This document shows positions 44,718 through 57,042 of a DNA stretch of 64,000 nucleotides, piece by piece. Numbering within the stretch: the stretch's first letter is position 1; each line of letters begins with the position of its first letter. The stretch is from Ophiosphaerella korrae (Eukaryota > Ascomycota > Dothideomycetes > Pleosporales > Phaeosphaeriaceae). The translations under genes and the position numbers were made by a program. The stretch spans positions 124,001 through 188,000 of the forward strand of contig JALNQF010000009.1 of NCBI GenBank assembly GCA_028456385.1, read 5' to 3'. Below the pieces are notes generated by a model. The model had not been told where the DNA came from. It saw only the letters and a list, made by a program, of their open reading frames with translations, and ran no database searches.

Positions 44718-45933
44718 CTATTTTTGGTATTTCTTATGCGCGTCAATCACCTTCTGCACTTCACCTTCCGATCCCAAGAAAATGCCTGATCGATCATGAA
44801 TATACTCTGGAACAACATCCAACATACGATCCATCTTGCTATTGACTGCCATACCACCAGCTACACGACATGTCAGCAATCTATCGAATTCCGTACCAGA
44901 TGCAAGAATAACTTACCATTCTCAAAAACCATAGCCATAGGCGCACACTCATACAAGATTCGCAGCTTTCCCTTTGGACTCTTCTTATCCGCCGGGTAGG
45001 CAAAGATACCGCCATAAAGCAGCGTCCGGTACGCATCCGCAACCATGGATCCAATATACCTTGACGAATACGGTTTGCCGCCTTCTTCAGGATTTTTCAA
45101 GCTGTGACACCATTCCTTGACCGGATCTTCCCAGTACATGCTATTTCCCTCATTGACACTGTAAATCGCCCGCTTCTTCGGGCACTTCATGTCTGGATGG
45201 GTAAGAATGAACTCGCCAAACGCATTGTCGAGCGTAAAGCCATTGACACTTCCCCCCTTCATTGTAATGACCAGTTGCGCAGATGCACCGTACATTGTGA
45301 AACCGCTGGCAACCATCTCGGTACCGGGCTTAAGCATTTCTTCCTTGGTGCCCTTAGCACCCTCAGGGAGCTTATATACGGCGAAGATTGTGCCGACACT
45401 TACACCTGCGTCTAGGTTGGAGCTGCCGTCGATCGGGTCGCATGCTACTGCATATCGGGCAGTGGGAAACTCGTCAAATAGAATGCACTCTTCTTGTTCT
45501 TCGGATACGAGGAGGCGCACGCGACCACAGGAGCGCATGGCGCTGATGAAGAGCTCGTCACCGATGACGTCGAGTTTCTTTTGATCATCGCCTGTAGTGT
45601 TGGAGGTTCCTTGGAGACCGGTGAGCTGCTCAGATTAGCCTCTAGAAGTCGTGAGGGATTGCAAGATTTGCGGTCTGCGTACGTTGATTAGAGTTGCTCT
45701 CCGAATGTAGTAGGCGATGCTCTTGAACGCAAATTGGAGTGCATGGCAGAGTAACCTGGTATCAATCTCCTGTCAGTCTTTCGGCTTTCTCGGTATTCGA
45801 TACCCTAAACATACGTGAAGTCTCCCGTTGCTTCCTTGTGCTTTGTTTGCTCTTCTGTCAGGAATCGCGTAAGAGTGATTATGTCTGTATTGACCGCCTC
45901 CCCTCGATTCTCGCCATTGCCGTTAGACCCCAT
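44718..45933 (-). CDS. FBP1: Fructose-1,6-bisphosphatase
   Basis: Four exons (45933..45815, 45755..45683, 45625..44917, 44860..44718) give 347 residues, the usual length. The N-terminus leads to LQFAFKSIAYYIRRATLIN. The metal and phosphate site is DPIDGSSNLDAGVSVGTIF (residues 127-145). Other conserved parts are AIYSVNEGNSMYWEDPVKEW, SSRYIGSMVADAYRTLLYGG and the C-terminal YECAPMAMVFENAGGMA, where the last intron (44861-44916) falls inside the Ala codon. The enzyme removes the 1-phosphate of fructose-1,6-bisphosphate in gluconeogenesis in the cytosol. No lesion seen. Confidence 0.97.
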
Positions 45934-46979
45934 TGTAGCCTTTTTCACGCTTCGCAAAATGCCTCAGGGATATATCTTCAAAGAGTTATGTGCTGGCGTT
46001 GTAGGTTGGTATATGCAGCGAGGAAGAAAAGAGACGGCTATCACAATCAATTGAACCCACACGAGGGCATGGGAGATTTACTATGAAGTCAGAGCTGGGC
46101 CCAGGTGGGTAGAATCGGGGCAGCGGACCACCTTTCGGTATGCTTTGGGACTCGCACTGGTTGGATGGAGCTTCCCCTCGGCAAACAAACGTCACGAGCT
46201 CACGATGGAACCAGCTCATGGGCGAAGCATTTTCCGCGTCATTGCCAATTATAGTATAAAGATGCGCACCAACGGCTGGCCAGGGGCCATTAAAGGGCTT
46301 CTATCATGATTTCCTTTGGCGGTACGTTGTTGACGCGCTTTGCTGCGGGAAGCGATGATGCATGTCGTGCGGATAACATGCGTGGAGAAGTTTGGCGGGG
46401 CTGAACGGATTTGCTTGCGCCCGAAATCTTCCGGCCCGCGGACAAAGCCTAGAAGTAGGCACAAATGCTAGGCGCGTGAAGGTCCAGACATACCTGCATG
46501 TAACCAGATTATTGGTCGCTGTTAGTCGATCTTCTAGCTTCACGTTGACAAAACATTTCGATAGTGGCACCACCATCCATTCGGTATTAGCATACGAATT
46601 TCCAATCAATTTCAACTTTGCTTCGATAATTGTCTGCTATCAACGCTGGGCATCGATATACCTTACTAACTGATAGGATCGGAAAAAAATATACCGCAAA
46701 GAGGTTATCCGAAACGGTTGAGAAGCCTATTTGCCTAAAAGATATTCTCCGGCGAAGGAGTCTGTCACCGGATCAGGGCTTGGTACCGTAATGAACAAGG
46801 AAAGAAGCTTTTATACTACAAACGCTATAGATACACTCCAGTCCATGCAAATATATAGCAAAAGGGTCCAATCCAGTGTGTCCCTAAACTCTCACACTAC
46901 AAAAGACTAGAGGTAAAAAAATGCGAACAGTAAATCACCGGAATCATGATGAAATTTTGCACCAGTGCGCTGTATGCAT
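45934..46979. other. Intergenic, no gene seen
   Basis: Contains the FBP1 promoter and the 3' flank of the 2-oxoglutarate dehydrogenase gene. Nothing else was recognised. Confidence 0.5.
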
Positions 46980-49900
46980 TTACTCGCCCTTGAGCTTATC
47001 TTGCTTGACCGTGAATGCCATCTCAAGCAAATCCTTCTCTTCCTTCTTGTGCGAGTTCTTCAGACCAGTAGCAACAGATGCACTGGGATTGCGTCCAGCA
47101 TACATGACGTGTCTCCTGTTGTGATGTTCGGTCTGGTTCAGCAGAGTCTCGATCCTGGGCTGCGTGAAGAGCCAGGCACCGGCGTTCAGTGGTTCTTCTT
47201 GACACCAGATGATATCCTGGGCGTTGGGGTATGAGTCAAGGTTCTCCTTTAGCTGTTGCCATGGGAAGGGGTTGAGCTGTTCAATACGGGTGATGGCAAC
47301 ATCCTTCAGGCCACGAGATTCACGCTCCTTGACAAGGGCAGCATAGACCTGACCTGTGCAGAGTACGACGCGGTTAATCTCTTCGTGCGAATTGATCTCG
47401 CCGCTAGCATGGGCAGGATCCTCAACAATCCACTGGAAATGTGATTCACCAGTGAACTCGTCAATGGTTGAGCGAGCCAGAGGATGCCGTAGTAGCGACT
47501 TGGAGAAGAAAAGAATAAGGGGCTTGCGGAATTGACGATTCATTTGCCGGCGCAGTAAATGGAAGTAGTTCGAAGGCTTGGTGCAGTAGGCGATCTGGAT
47601 ATTGCAGTCCTGATGTTGGCGTTCAAGTTTGTCAGGGGATGGGAAGATGCGAGGATCTTCGTTAACTAATTGTAGGTAGCGTTCCATGCGTCCGGAGGAG
47701 TGTTCGGGCCCTTGGCCATCATAACCATGCGGCAAACTCATCACAAGGCCAGAGCGTTGAAGCCATTTGACTTCACCCGAAGCAACAAATTGATCGATAA
47801 TAACTTGAGCAGTATTGGCAAAGTCGCCGAATTGGGCTTCCCACATTACGAGCGCGTTGGGCGACGAGAGAGAGTATCCATACTCGAATCCGAGCCTGCA
47901 TGTTGATTAGCTTTGTCGATGAACGAAAAATGGGAATAGCCTTACACTCCATACTCGCTGAGCGAGGAATTTGAGATGACAAAGGTAGCCTGATCTTCGC
48001 TAAGGTTTTGTAGAGGGGTGTATGTCTTCTCGGTTTCCTGGTCATGAAGGACTGCATGACGTTGAGAGAAGGTTCCACGCTCAACATCCTGCCCAGAAAC
48101 ACGGACATGATGACCCTCCATGCAGAGGGATCCGAATGCCAAAGCTTCCGCAGTTGCCATATCGATATTTTGGCCCTCAGTGACCGTCTTGGTGCGGCCT
48201 GCCAATATACGCTTGAGGTTGCGGTGGACAGTGAAATTGTCTGGCGCACTCCCAATCTTCTCGGCAATGTGCTCAAGTTGGGGTGCCTCAACAGCGGTGG
48301 GTAGATGCGGTAGGACCTCAGTAGCAAGTTCCTTCGGCGATTTGAACCCATTCCAGGCGGATGTGAGCCACTCTTTTGCAGACGGCTGGTAGTCCTTACT
48401 ACGGTTGAAGCTTTCTTCAAGCATACCCCATACCCAGGCTTTGTGCTCGTCAACATCCTCCTTAGTGAATGTCTTCTCATCAAGAAGCTTCTGGGTATAA
48501 AGATCCAGAGTAGGCTTCTGTTCCGCAATCTTCTTGTACATCAAAGGCTGGGTGAAAAAGGGCTGGTCGGTCTCGTTATGGCCGGATTTGCGGTAGCACA
48601 CCATGTCAATAACGACATCTTTCTTGAACTCAGCACGGAAATCTGCTGCTAGTTGGCAGACAAAGTTGAGCGCCTCGACATCATCGCCGTTGACATGAAA
48701 TACGGGTGCATCAATAGCTTTGGCGATGTCCGAGCAGTAAGGTGTAGATCGTGAAAATCGAGGGTCTGTTGTGAAGCCGATCTGATTATTGACAATTATA
48801 TGAATGGTGCCTCCGGTGTGGTAGCTGGGGAGCGAGTGGAAGCCCATCGTCTCGTAAACGATACCCTGACCTGCAAAAGCGGCGTCACCATGCAGAAGAA
48901 TGCCCATGGCGCTGCGTGCGTCTTGTTCATCATTGTTATAGTGTAGGATGGCGCGGGTTTTACCAAGGACAACTGGATCCTCGGCCTCAAGATGGGATGG
49001 GTTGGCAACCAAAGAGAGCTGCACGCGCTTACCAGACGGCGTGGGACGCTCAAAATTCATACCCAAGTGGTATTTAACATCGCCAGAGCCTTCATCGTTG
49101 GGCTCAGCAGTTCCGGCGAACTCACTAAAGATGGACTCATTTGGTTTCCTCACGACGTTGGAGAGCACGTTGAGACGACCGCGATGCGGCATACCAATGA
49201 CGATATCCTTGACACCATAGTCAACACTTCGGTCAATTAAAGCTTTCATGCCTGGAATCAAACTCTCTCCTCCCTCAAGGCCAAAACGCTTGTCATTGGG
49301 GTACTTGGTTGCCAAGAAAGCTTCAAAGTTGGTACCCCAAATTAGGCGATCAAGGATGCGGCGCTTCTCATCGACAGAGTATTTGAAAGGTTGGGGAATT
49401 TCCAGCCGCTCACGCAGCCAGTCACACTGCTCCCTGTCAGGGATGTGAATGTACTCAACACCGTAGGAGCCGCAGTAAAGGCGTTCGCAAGTGGCGATGA
49501 TGTCTCTCAACACCATCTTCTTGCGCTGCTCCGTCTTGAACCGAGGCAAGATACCAGGACCAAGCTCAATCTCTTGATCTAGATCCTTCTCAGAAAAGTT
49601 GTAGTGTGAGAGCTCGAGCTCGCGGGGCTTGCGGTACCCGAACTGTTCCGCCTCAGAGCGAATGCCCAGCGGATCGATACGCGCTTTGTGGTGTCCTCGA
49701 GCCTGGTATGCACGCACAAGCAGCTGCACCTTCAAATGGTTCATGATTTCGGAGCCTTCCGCGGTGCCCATACCCATTCCTGGCTTGAAATCTGGCCCAA
49801 TGCCGCCATGGGGCGCAATGAGGGTGGGCGGCGGTTGGAAGGCCTGCGAGACAGGCATATCGCCAGACTCCATATTACGGAAGTAGACTTGCCATGAGAT

Positions 49901-50234
49901 GTGCACACTCGTGGGGTCTTGTTTCCACTGCATGTACATTTCATCGACATAGTTGGCTGTGTTGCCCTGTAGAAACGAGTCGTTGGCGTCCTATGCCGTC
50001 ATTGTTAGCGACGTCGCCGAAAAACTTCAGAGCTCAGAAAGCGGAGGCACATACAACGCCCTTACTAGTCTCCTCGGCAGCAATGGCATAATTGCGCCGC
50101 TGGGCAACTGCAAGAGGCCGGCGACATGTCTGGAGGGCTGCCCGCGCCGGCGAGACGGACAATGACGAAAGGCTTGCTCTCGCCGCAGAGCTCTGGAGCT
50201 TGCCGAGGCCCTGGCGCAGTGGAATGCGCAACAT
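46980..50234 (-). CDS. KGD1: 2-oxoglutarate dehydrogenase E1 component
   Basis: Three exons (50234..50055, 49990..47946, 47895..46980) give 1046 residues; introns 49991-50054 and 47896-47945. The ATG at 50234 opens an Arg/Ala/Ser-rich mitochondrial presequence. After it comes the E1 N-terminal [20 protein letters not shown]. Thiamine-diphosphate and metal-binding elements are [11 protein letters not shown] (326-336), [10 protein letters not shown] (427-436) and NNQIGFT (461-467). The pyrimidine-binding half holds [20 protein letters not shown] and [20 protein letters not shown]. The C-terminal part includes [14 protein letters not shown] and [13 protein letters not shown]. It decarboxylates 2-oxoglutarate in the TCA cycle, in the matrix complex with E2 and E3. 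Length and motifs are complete. Confidence 0.97.
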
Positions 50235-50994
50235 GATGTGCAACTATAGGGAAGTGGCCGAAGTGAGGTTGGAGGGCATCCACGCGGATGGAGGTGTACA
50301 GAATGGACTTCTGGGTAAGGGTTAATTGGTTAGGCGGCTAGCAGCAGCTCATGTGCGAAGCGGATGCGAGCTCTGGAGGCCACCGTGTCGGGCTAGCGCG
50401 CCGCGATTAGTCGAGGCTTTTGAGAAAATCGCTCTGACTCGCTGGTCGAGAAATGCCTCAAACGCGCTTCATATGGATACAGTGGCAACTGGCCTTGCCT
50501 TCATTTATAGACGCCGTCTGCTTTGTGTTGCGTATCAGCACGGATGTTCCGCAGCAATCCATGAATGACCTTTCAAGACACGACCGACATCATCCACCAG
50601 CCATGGGAACGTCAGGCCGCGGACTCATGCCGAGACTATTGACCAATAGCAGCGCAGTCTTTATGTAAACGGGGTGGAGGCCGTGACGCTGGGCGAGAAA
50701 CGTGGATGGGACGGAAAACGTATCCGTTGCTTCAGATGTGTATTGGCCATCTTGGCTGGGCCGCATGTGTGAGGCTGACGCTGACTGGCACATGGCTTCA
50801 AATGCAATGGAGGCTCTTGCGAGAGAGAATTGATCTCGTGATTGCTTGCCTGGACGCAGTTGAACCGTATAGTGAGATCACGTGCCATACGCGTCGAAGT
50901 AACCGAAATCGCGTTAGCGTTGATTACATCATGGCGGCGGACTTGAGACTTCAGCAACAATGGCATTAGGCACAAGCGCTCTTCCGCCGCCAGC
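50235..50994. promoter_or_regulatory. Divergent intergenic region of KGD1 and TFB1
   Basis: 760 bases separate the start codons of two divergent genes. Short frames over this stretch are not protein-like. No individual site is claimed. Confidence 0.45.
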
Positions 50995-52988
50995 ATGTCC
51001 AGCGCTGCGGCTCAGTACAAGAAGCAAGATGGCACCATCTCTGTATCCCCTGATGGCAAGACTGTATCTTGGGCCTCCGCTACTGGTGCAGCCCCTCTAT
51101 CCATAACCATTGCAGATATTGGGAGTACGCGCCATGCTCCAAAGAATCCTCACATGTGCACCACTAACAAAGCCCAGATCTCCAGCAGACGCCCGCTACC
51201 TCTGCCAAAGCCTCAATCAAGATCGTCGTCCCGGACACTGCTCCTCAGCCAGGAAACTTTACCCTCACTTTTACCTCGGCTGCTGCACGCGATGACCAAC
51301 AGACGATAACAGGCTTGCTACGCAAATGGATCGAGGCTTCAAAGGCACAAAATGTGCCGTCTCCAGCGGGGCCTGTTAGCAGTGGTGATGGCGCTTCAGC
51401 CGCCATAGCCATGGCGCAAACTGTCACGGCTGCTGTGAAGGGCAAAGAAGAGAGCTACGATGACGCCAAACTGCTGGCAGACTTGGATCTGCAGATGTCA
51501 CTTCTGAATACTAATCCAGCGCTGCGTCAAAGATTCGACCGGGCCCTTGCGGAGAAGCCAGACTCGGTATCGTTAGGACAGTTTTCAAATCAGTTTTGGT
51601 CCACCAGAGTGCATATGCTTCGCTCACACGCGATTGAACGATCTCAGGCAACAGGGACGTACAACGTACTCTCTGTCATTAAATCCAAAACTGTCAATGG
51701 TGCCCTAACACTAAGCTTGACCAAAGAACAAATTGAGCTGCTCTTCAGACAACATCCAGTAGTTCAAAAGGCTTATAATGAGAATGTTCCTCAACTAAGC
51801 GAAAGCGATTTTTGGGAGAGATTCTTCCATAGCCGCCTCATGAAGAAACTCAAAGGCGAGCGAATTCGGGAGCAGGACGTCCTTGACCCTAAGTTGGATA
51901 AGTACCTTCAATATGACGAAGCGGTTGACAATTCTCAACAACTCATAGACTCTATTCCGCTCTTCATCAACATAGAGGGGAATGAACAAAACCATAGCCA
52001 AAAACAGGGCAATCGACCAGACTTTACAATGAACCCAGCCAACTACGAGAAAGCACCAATTCTACGGGTGCTGAATCGCATGAGTGAAAAGATGTTGAAA
52101 GATGTTCCGTACTCTGACGCTGATCGCCATGCACCTATTGGGCTCGATGAAGAGACATACAATGAGCTACAATTGCGAGACTTACAGCGTGCAGACGATG
52201 ACAACCGTATAGTCCTTCACGTTCAAGATCAAAGTAGGTTTTTTTCCGCAGGGCAAAGCGTGCAGTCGTCTACTAGTGCGGCGACATATGCTAAACGCAC
52301 CCCTGCTCAAGCTTTGTCAGTCCTGCAGAAAGATTTCAATGTCATTAGCACAACCCAGAATAAGGCGGGTGGTATCAACCTCCAGACAATCATCGGTATC
52401 AATGATGATAGTAGTAGCGATGAAGAAGGCGCTGCACCAAAGAAGAGGAAAATTGGCAGCAAGCCCTCGAGAGCCGCAGCTACTTCACAAATCATTTCCG
52501 CAATCAGGAAGCGACACTTGCATGATGACGATCATTCTTCGTCTAAAGCCTTGACTATTGTCGAACAAGCCAAGCGATTAGCCATTTCTGAATCGATTCT
52601 CGATAATCTGATGATGACTCATAACACCACTGTTGAGTTTTTGCATTATTTTTGGGCTACATTCCACTCTGGAGATCCTGACCGCGCCAGCGAAGTTGCA
52701 AAACTTATTGAGACACTGGACAAGTCGCTTGACCGAATCAGGGCTGTTGCCAATGCTGCAGAAACTGAACGTTCGTCCCTGATAGAGAGATACAAACGGG
52801 AAGTTGAATCACACAACCAGCGATCCGGAAAGAAGAAAAGATTTGATCCAGATAACATTAAAGGTGGGGCAAATGCTGTCAATCTTGTAGTGGAGCCTCT
52901 ACTTCGAGCGATTAATGCCGCGCGAAGTGAATATCAAAAGGCTCTCCAAGAGCAGTTGGCCCAAAGTGGCCCACTGAATGGGTTATGA
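50995..52988 (+). CDS. TFB1: TFIIH core subunit TFB1 (p62 homologue)
   Basis: Two exons, 50995-51124 and 51178-52988, give 646 residues; the donor GTACGC splits an Asn codon. The N-terminal PH/GTF2H1 domain reads YKKQDGTISVSPDGKTVSWA then NLQQTPATSAKASIKIVV. Two BSD domains follow (FWSTRVHMLRSHA near residue 183; SESDFWERFFHSRLMKKLKG near 250). A middle region with LDEETYNELQLRDLQ and a C-terminal helical part (TTVEFLHYFWATFHSGD) match p62. The subunit scaffolds TFIIH in transcription initiation and nucleotide excision repair. Length agrees with fungal homologues. Confidence 0.95.
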
Positions 52989-53530
52989 GGTGTATTTGCG
53001 GAGTTTGTCTGATGCTTTTTTTTTTTTTTTTGGCATAGCGATGGCGTCAGCGCAGCGAGGGAATGTAGCTAACCTAACCTACCAACACCACATGCATGCT
53101 CTTTTCCTTTGCTTGGAATCTCATAAATATCCTGGAGGCTTTCGAATTACAAAGAAAAAAAAGCAAGGATTGTTTGATTGAAGCAGTGCTATCTGGAAGT
53201 CTGCGGTAAAGGTGAATTGAACCGTGACTAATTGTCGAGGGAACGATCGGAAATCGGTCCTGAAAACAGGGAACATGAACAGTTCTGCCATGCTTGAACA
53301 TGGGCGTAGGCTATCGAAGAAGGAAATTGAGACAAAAAAATCGATATTGGCCGAGAAAACAGAAAACTTGAAGAAAGTGGAGCTGTTACATCTACGTAGC
53401 TCCACTAGTACAGTGCTTCGAGGCACCATCAACATTTACAAACAACTATATCGTCGAAGCCATTTATGCCAGGTCGCTTGATGGTGTGTATGTTACCCAA
53501 AGGAAATACTAATTCTTCCCATGGTCTTTG
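52989..53530. other. Convergent 3' flank of TFB1 and the 154-residue gene, with a T16 run
   Basis: A run of 16 T lies at 53016-53031, 28 bases after the TFB1 stop. No gene was recognised in the remainder. Confidence 0.6.
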
Positions 53531-54175
53531 TCAACGATACATATTGTGGACTGGATCGAAATAACCACCAGCATTTCCCGTGGACCCTGCTTGCCAATAT
53601 TAGCATAACAACAATGTAGTCACATACTAGGTATCGCCAACCTCTATGTAGACTTACCTCCAAAATTATTGACGCCATTATCCGTCGTTGCTCTAGAACG
53701 TGTATCTCTGTTGTCCCTGTTTGGCAATCTCAGATGTGTCATGCCTCCTCTACCTAGTATAATACTGACCTATAGCGAAAGCTATGCCAAAGATACCACT
53801 TTGCAACCCAGTTTTCCTCGCTGACATTGGTCTGGTAACGGCCCATGTTGTAGTAGTACCTCGTATGTGGAGGGGCATTTTCGACCAATGTCAGAACCGC
53901 TCGGTGCTTCGCTGTCTCTGAGATTTCATCCCACTTGTATGGGACTTGAACGGACCGATCCACTCTAGAATGGTCGGTCAAGTTTTGCGGGTTCTGGCTC
54001 AGAGCGTCTCGTGCGTTCTGGGCCTCCGACTACGAGAAAGTTGCATGTCAACGAATACCCTCTATAAATCATGACGGGTACTTACCAGAAGTATCTTGTG
54101 GATCTGCTCGTTCAAGCCGAGGCGAGCAAATAGCACCTGCTTATCAGTACTTTGAGCGAGAGGTGCTGAGTTCAT
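53531..54175 (-). CDS. Uncharacterised 154-residue protein, four exons
   Basis: Exons 54175..54086, 54029..53770, 53716..53658 and 53586..53531 join in consistent phases with good GTAAGT or GTCAGT donors, which supports a real gene. The protein starts MNSAPLAQSTDKQVLFARLG and is helical to about residue 60. It then has PYKWDEISETAKHRAVLTL, RYYYNMGRYQTNVSEENWVA and KWYLWHSFRYRDNRD, and ends in a Gly/Asn-rich tail (NAGGYFDPVHNMYR). There is no signal peptide or membrane segment. I do not recognise a domain; it is probably a conserved hypothetical fungal protein. Confidence 0.72.
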
Positions 54176-57042
54176 GATCAATGGACAACTCTCGAGGAAG
54201 ATGCAACAAACAGTATCTTGAAGGGTAGACAAAACCGAAAAGTTGCTCAGCAATATGAAGCTGTGGTTGGCCCTCTATGAGGCTTTTATAACCAGACTTG
54301 AACGGCCCGTGGTGGTAACGATTATTTGAGTCTGCCGTCAGGTGATCACGTAAAATCGTTATCGAGGTCGCGCAGTTCCGTCCCCACAGAACACTAGGTG
54401 CATATGCCCGTAGCAACGAACAACGGCACGAACTAAAACTTCACATCCTGGACCAAGCCCATAAGCGCCCATTCGGGCCGACGTGCGCTCATAAGAAAAC
54501 ACCCGTGTTGTCTGACTGGTGAAGGTAGCAATATCAAGCGATACAACACCCTGACGACCCGACCAGTCGCCGAGGGTTGACGTGTTCAGAGTGGGTCACG
54601 CTGTCTCTCGCATAGATGATTCTGCAACAAGGGCAAATAGCTACCTAGAGCATTCTCTCCCTTATTTGCTGCAAGGAAAAGCCACTCTCCATACGGCGGC
54701 TGCACTAAAACTCGGTTCCCATTTCTCTACTGTCTAGGGGGCCACGTTCAGTGCACCCGTGCTAGAAAACGACATGTGTCCTGCACTTTGATTGGAGAGA
54801 TCATATCCTAGTACACATCAGGCCACTAGATGAAATATACAGGAAAAGCTAACGTTCCAGGAGCCAGGATGTCGGATATTTAGGCTCTACTATGAAGCAA
54901 CATGGCTGCTGATCTGAAGCAGAAAGGGTTGGTATGGAGTGACCAAACTCGGTGCACACTATGCCTGGAAGATGTTGCGGGATGTGTCAATGAACTTAGA
55001 TCATCAAAGCATCAACATGAGTTAGGAGAGCCGGCACCCTAGTTTCGCCATAATTAGCGTCAACGAGAGAGCTCATCCCGAGTTACTAGCAAATGTTTTA
55101 TCGATTTAGTATCCTCACAATGTACGGTTTTCTCTAAAAGGTGCGACAATAAGAAAGTGGTGGAATGTTTTCCAGTTTGTCAGCCGCAAGAGGCGTTGAC
55201 ATTGGCGTAAAATGCTTTACAGTACACGGGCTAATTACCAACTCCAGTGAGAATTAGAAACGAGGCTGCTAGCTGCATGCATGCCTCGAGGATCTGGTGG
55301 GCATTTGATGGGTATTACCGGCTAGCCAGTTCAGGCTTCAGATGTCGTCAAAGCATACCCAAGCACCTCAGCAAGACCCTGGTCATTACCATCACAATAG
55401 TAAGCCTTTAAAAATATATGCGAAACCAAATCGTACTTGCAACACCTGGAAGCTGGCTTAACATATACAGCACAACAACAAGGTGAAGCGATCAATGGAA
55501 TCGTTTAGCAAGTAGAAGAGTCCATTTTCCATTTTCATCCATAATACATTGGTAATTTTTGTCGAGCCACAGTAAAGTGTGAGACGGCAGATACTACGGC
55601 GCCTACCGAGTAGAGTGTTTGACGATCATGTCATTTGCATACCAGGATGTCAGCACCTGCATGCATGCGGTGACACAGAATAGGTATATGCCTTGAGCAA
55701 CCAACAATGGATCCTCAATAGTGTATCCCATAGAGCGCGCTAATCCCGTGTACCGGTCTATCCCACATTTGCAAATCATTACCGACTTGGACGCGATCTT
55801 GACGAAGACTTCCGACCAGTCGTGGTCAGAGATGTTTTCTAGTTGACTCGCAACGAACATGAAGCTATGCCATCGCCTAGCGAGCAGCCGTAAGCTCAGC
55901 TAGCAAGTGGACTAGCTATGTCTGAACTGCAAGAGAATCCAGCAGCACACCTTCCCTGTGTAACGATAAAGGCCGCTTTGTAACTCTTGCGCTAGGCAAT
56001 ATTGAGCGCCACACCTTAGTGCCAGGGCACTGAACCAACAATCTTGGCGGAACCAAAAAGAAAGCATAGTCCAGCCGTCCCACGGACGCCCATGCCATCC
56101 TTGACGGCTATCGATCCCGATCTCGCCACAGTTTTTTGACAGCTTGCTATTGGTCTGTCGCGAGAACCGATCGAACGGGTCTATCCTCCTGTCTGTAAAT
56201 CTCTGCTCAAGCGGATTGTACAACGAACAGTTGACTTCATGCCTGAGCATGGAGACAGCCTAATGCCGCTCATCCATTGCATTTGTCCCTGCATACTTGC
56301 ACAATCCGATATGTGCAGAGTGTCTCCGGATTCATGGGTCATAATTTGCTCGCCCAGCTGATGCCCGCCTCGAGTCTCGGTTAGAATCACAAAGACAGAC
56401 CGAGAGGTTAGTTCGCATCACAATTGCTCTGCAGTAATAGGTTTCTTCAGTCACCCATCTGCACGAGCAAGTGACTTTGGTAATAAAAAGCGCGACATCA
56501 GCTCAGAAGCATATCGGTGGCCCGAGAATGACAGCCCTTGCCTTCGCGTTTTGCGTGTTAGACTTCGTTGAGAAGATCACATGTTTCGATAGTAGCATTG
56601 GCCCTCTCCATGATTATACGCCCCCCACTTCTCTCAAGACAAGCACCTGCGTGTCCCTGCGGCGGTAGGCTGCCTCATTAAACGACACAATAATGGGTAT
56701 TACTGCAGTTACAAATCGGCGCCTCCGTTCACCATGACAGGAACTTAGTTGTGAAACATCGATGGCGGTGAGGGGGAAGTCACCACGGAGCGGTCCGTTC
56801 CTGACGCAACCAGCTTGAGTCCTTGGATACTTCAGGTAGGAGCAAAACAGCTAGGTAAACAGAAGGCTCGCAGGCTACAGCTCATCCAACACCCACACCC
56901 TCCACCCTGCCCCTGCATTGAGCGAAACATAGTTTCCCACGTTATAACAGCCTGTCTCACACCTATACCAGTCTCAAACTCGCACCCTGCAGTGTCCTGA
57001 TGGTCACACAACGGCCAAGGTGTCTCTTCCATCGCTAATACA
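54176..57042. other. Long gene-poor stretch, no gene seen
   Basis: Almost 2.9 kb with no recognisable coding sequence on either strand. Minus-strand frames at 55603-55860 and 55912-56250 were examined and do not look like genes. It may be the long upstream region of the frame starting at 57043. Confidence 0.45.

Noticed and set aside
55603..56250. Minus-strand frames of 85-112 codons
   Set aside because: No domain, no splice-consistent partners and protein-unlike composition.
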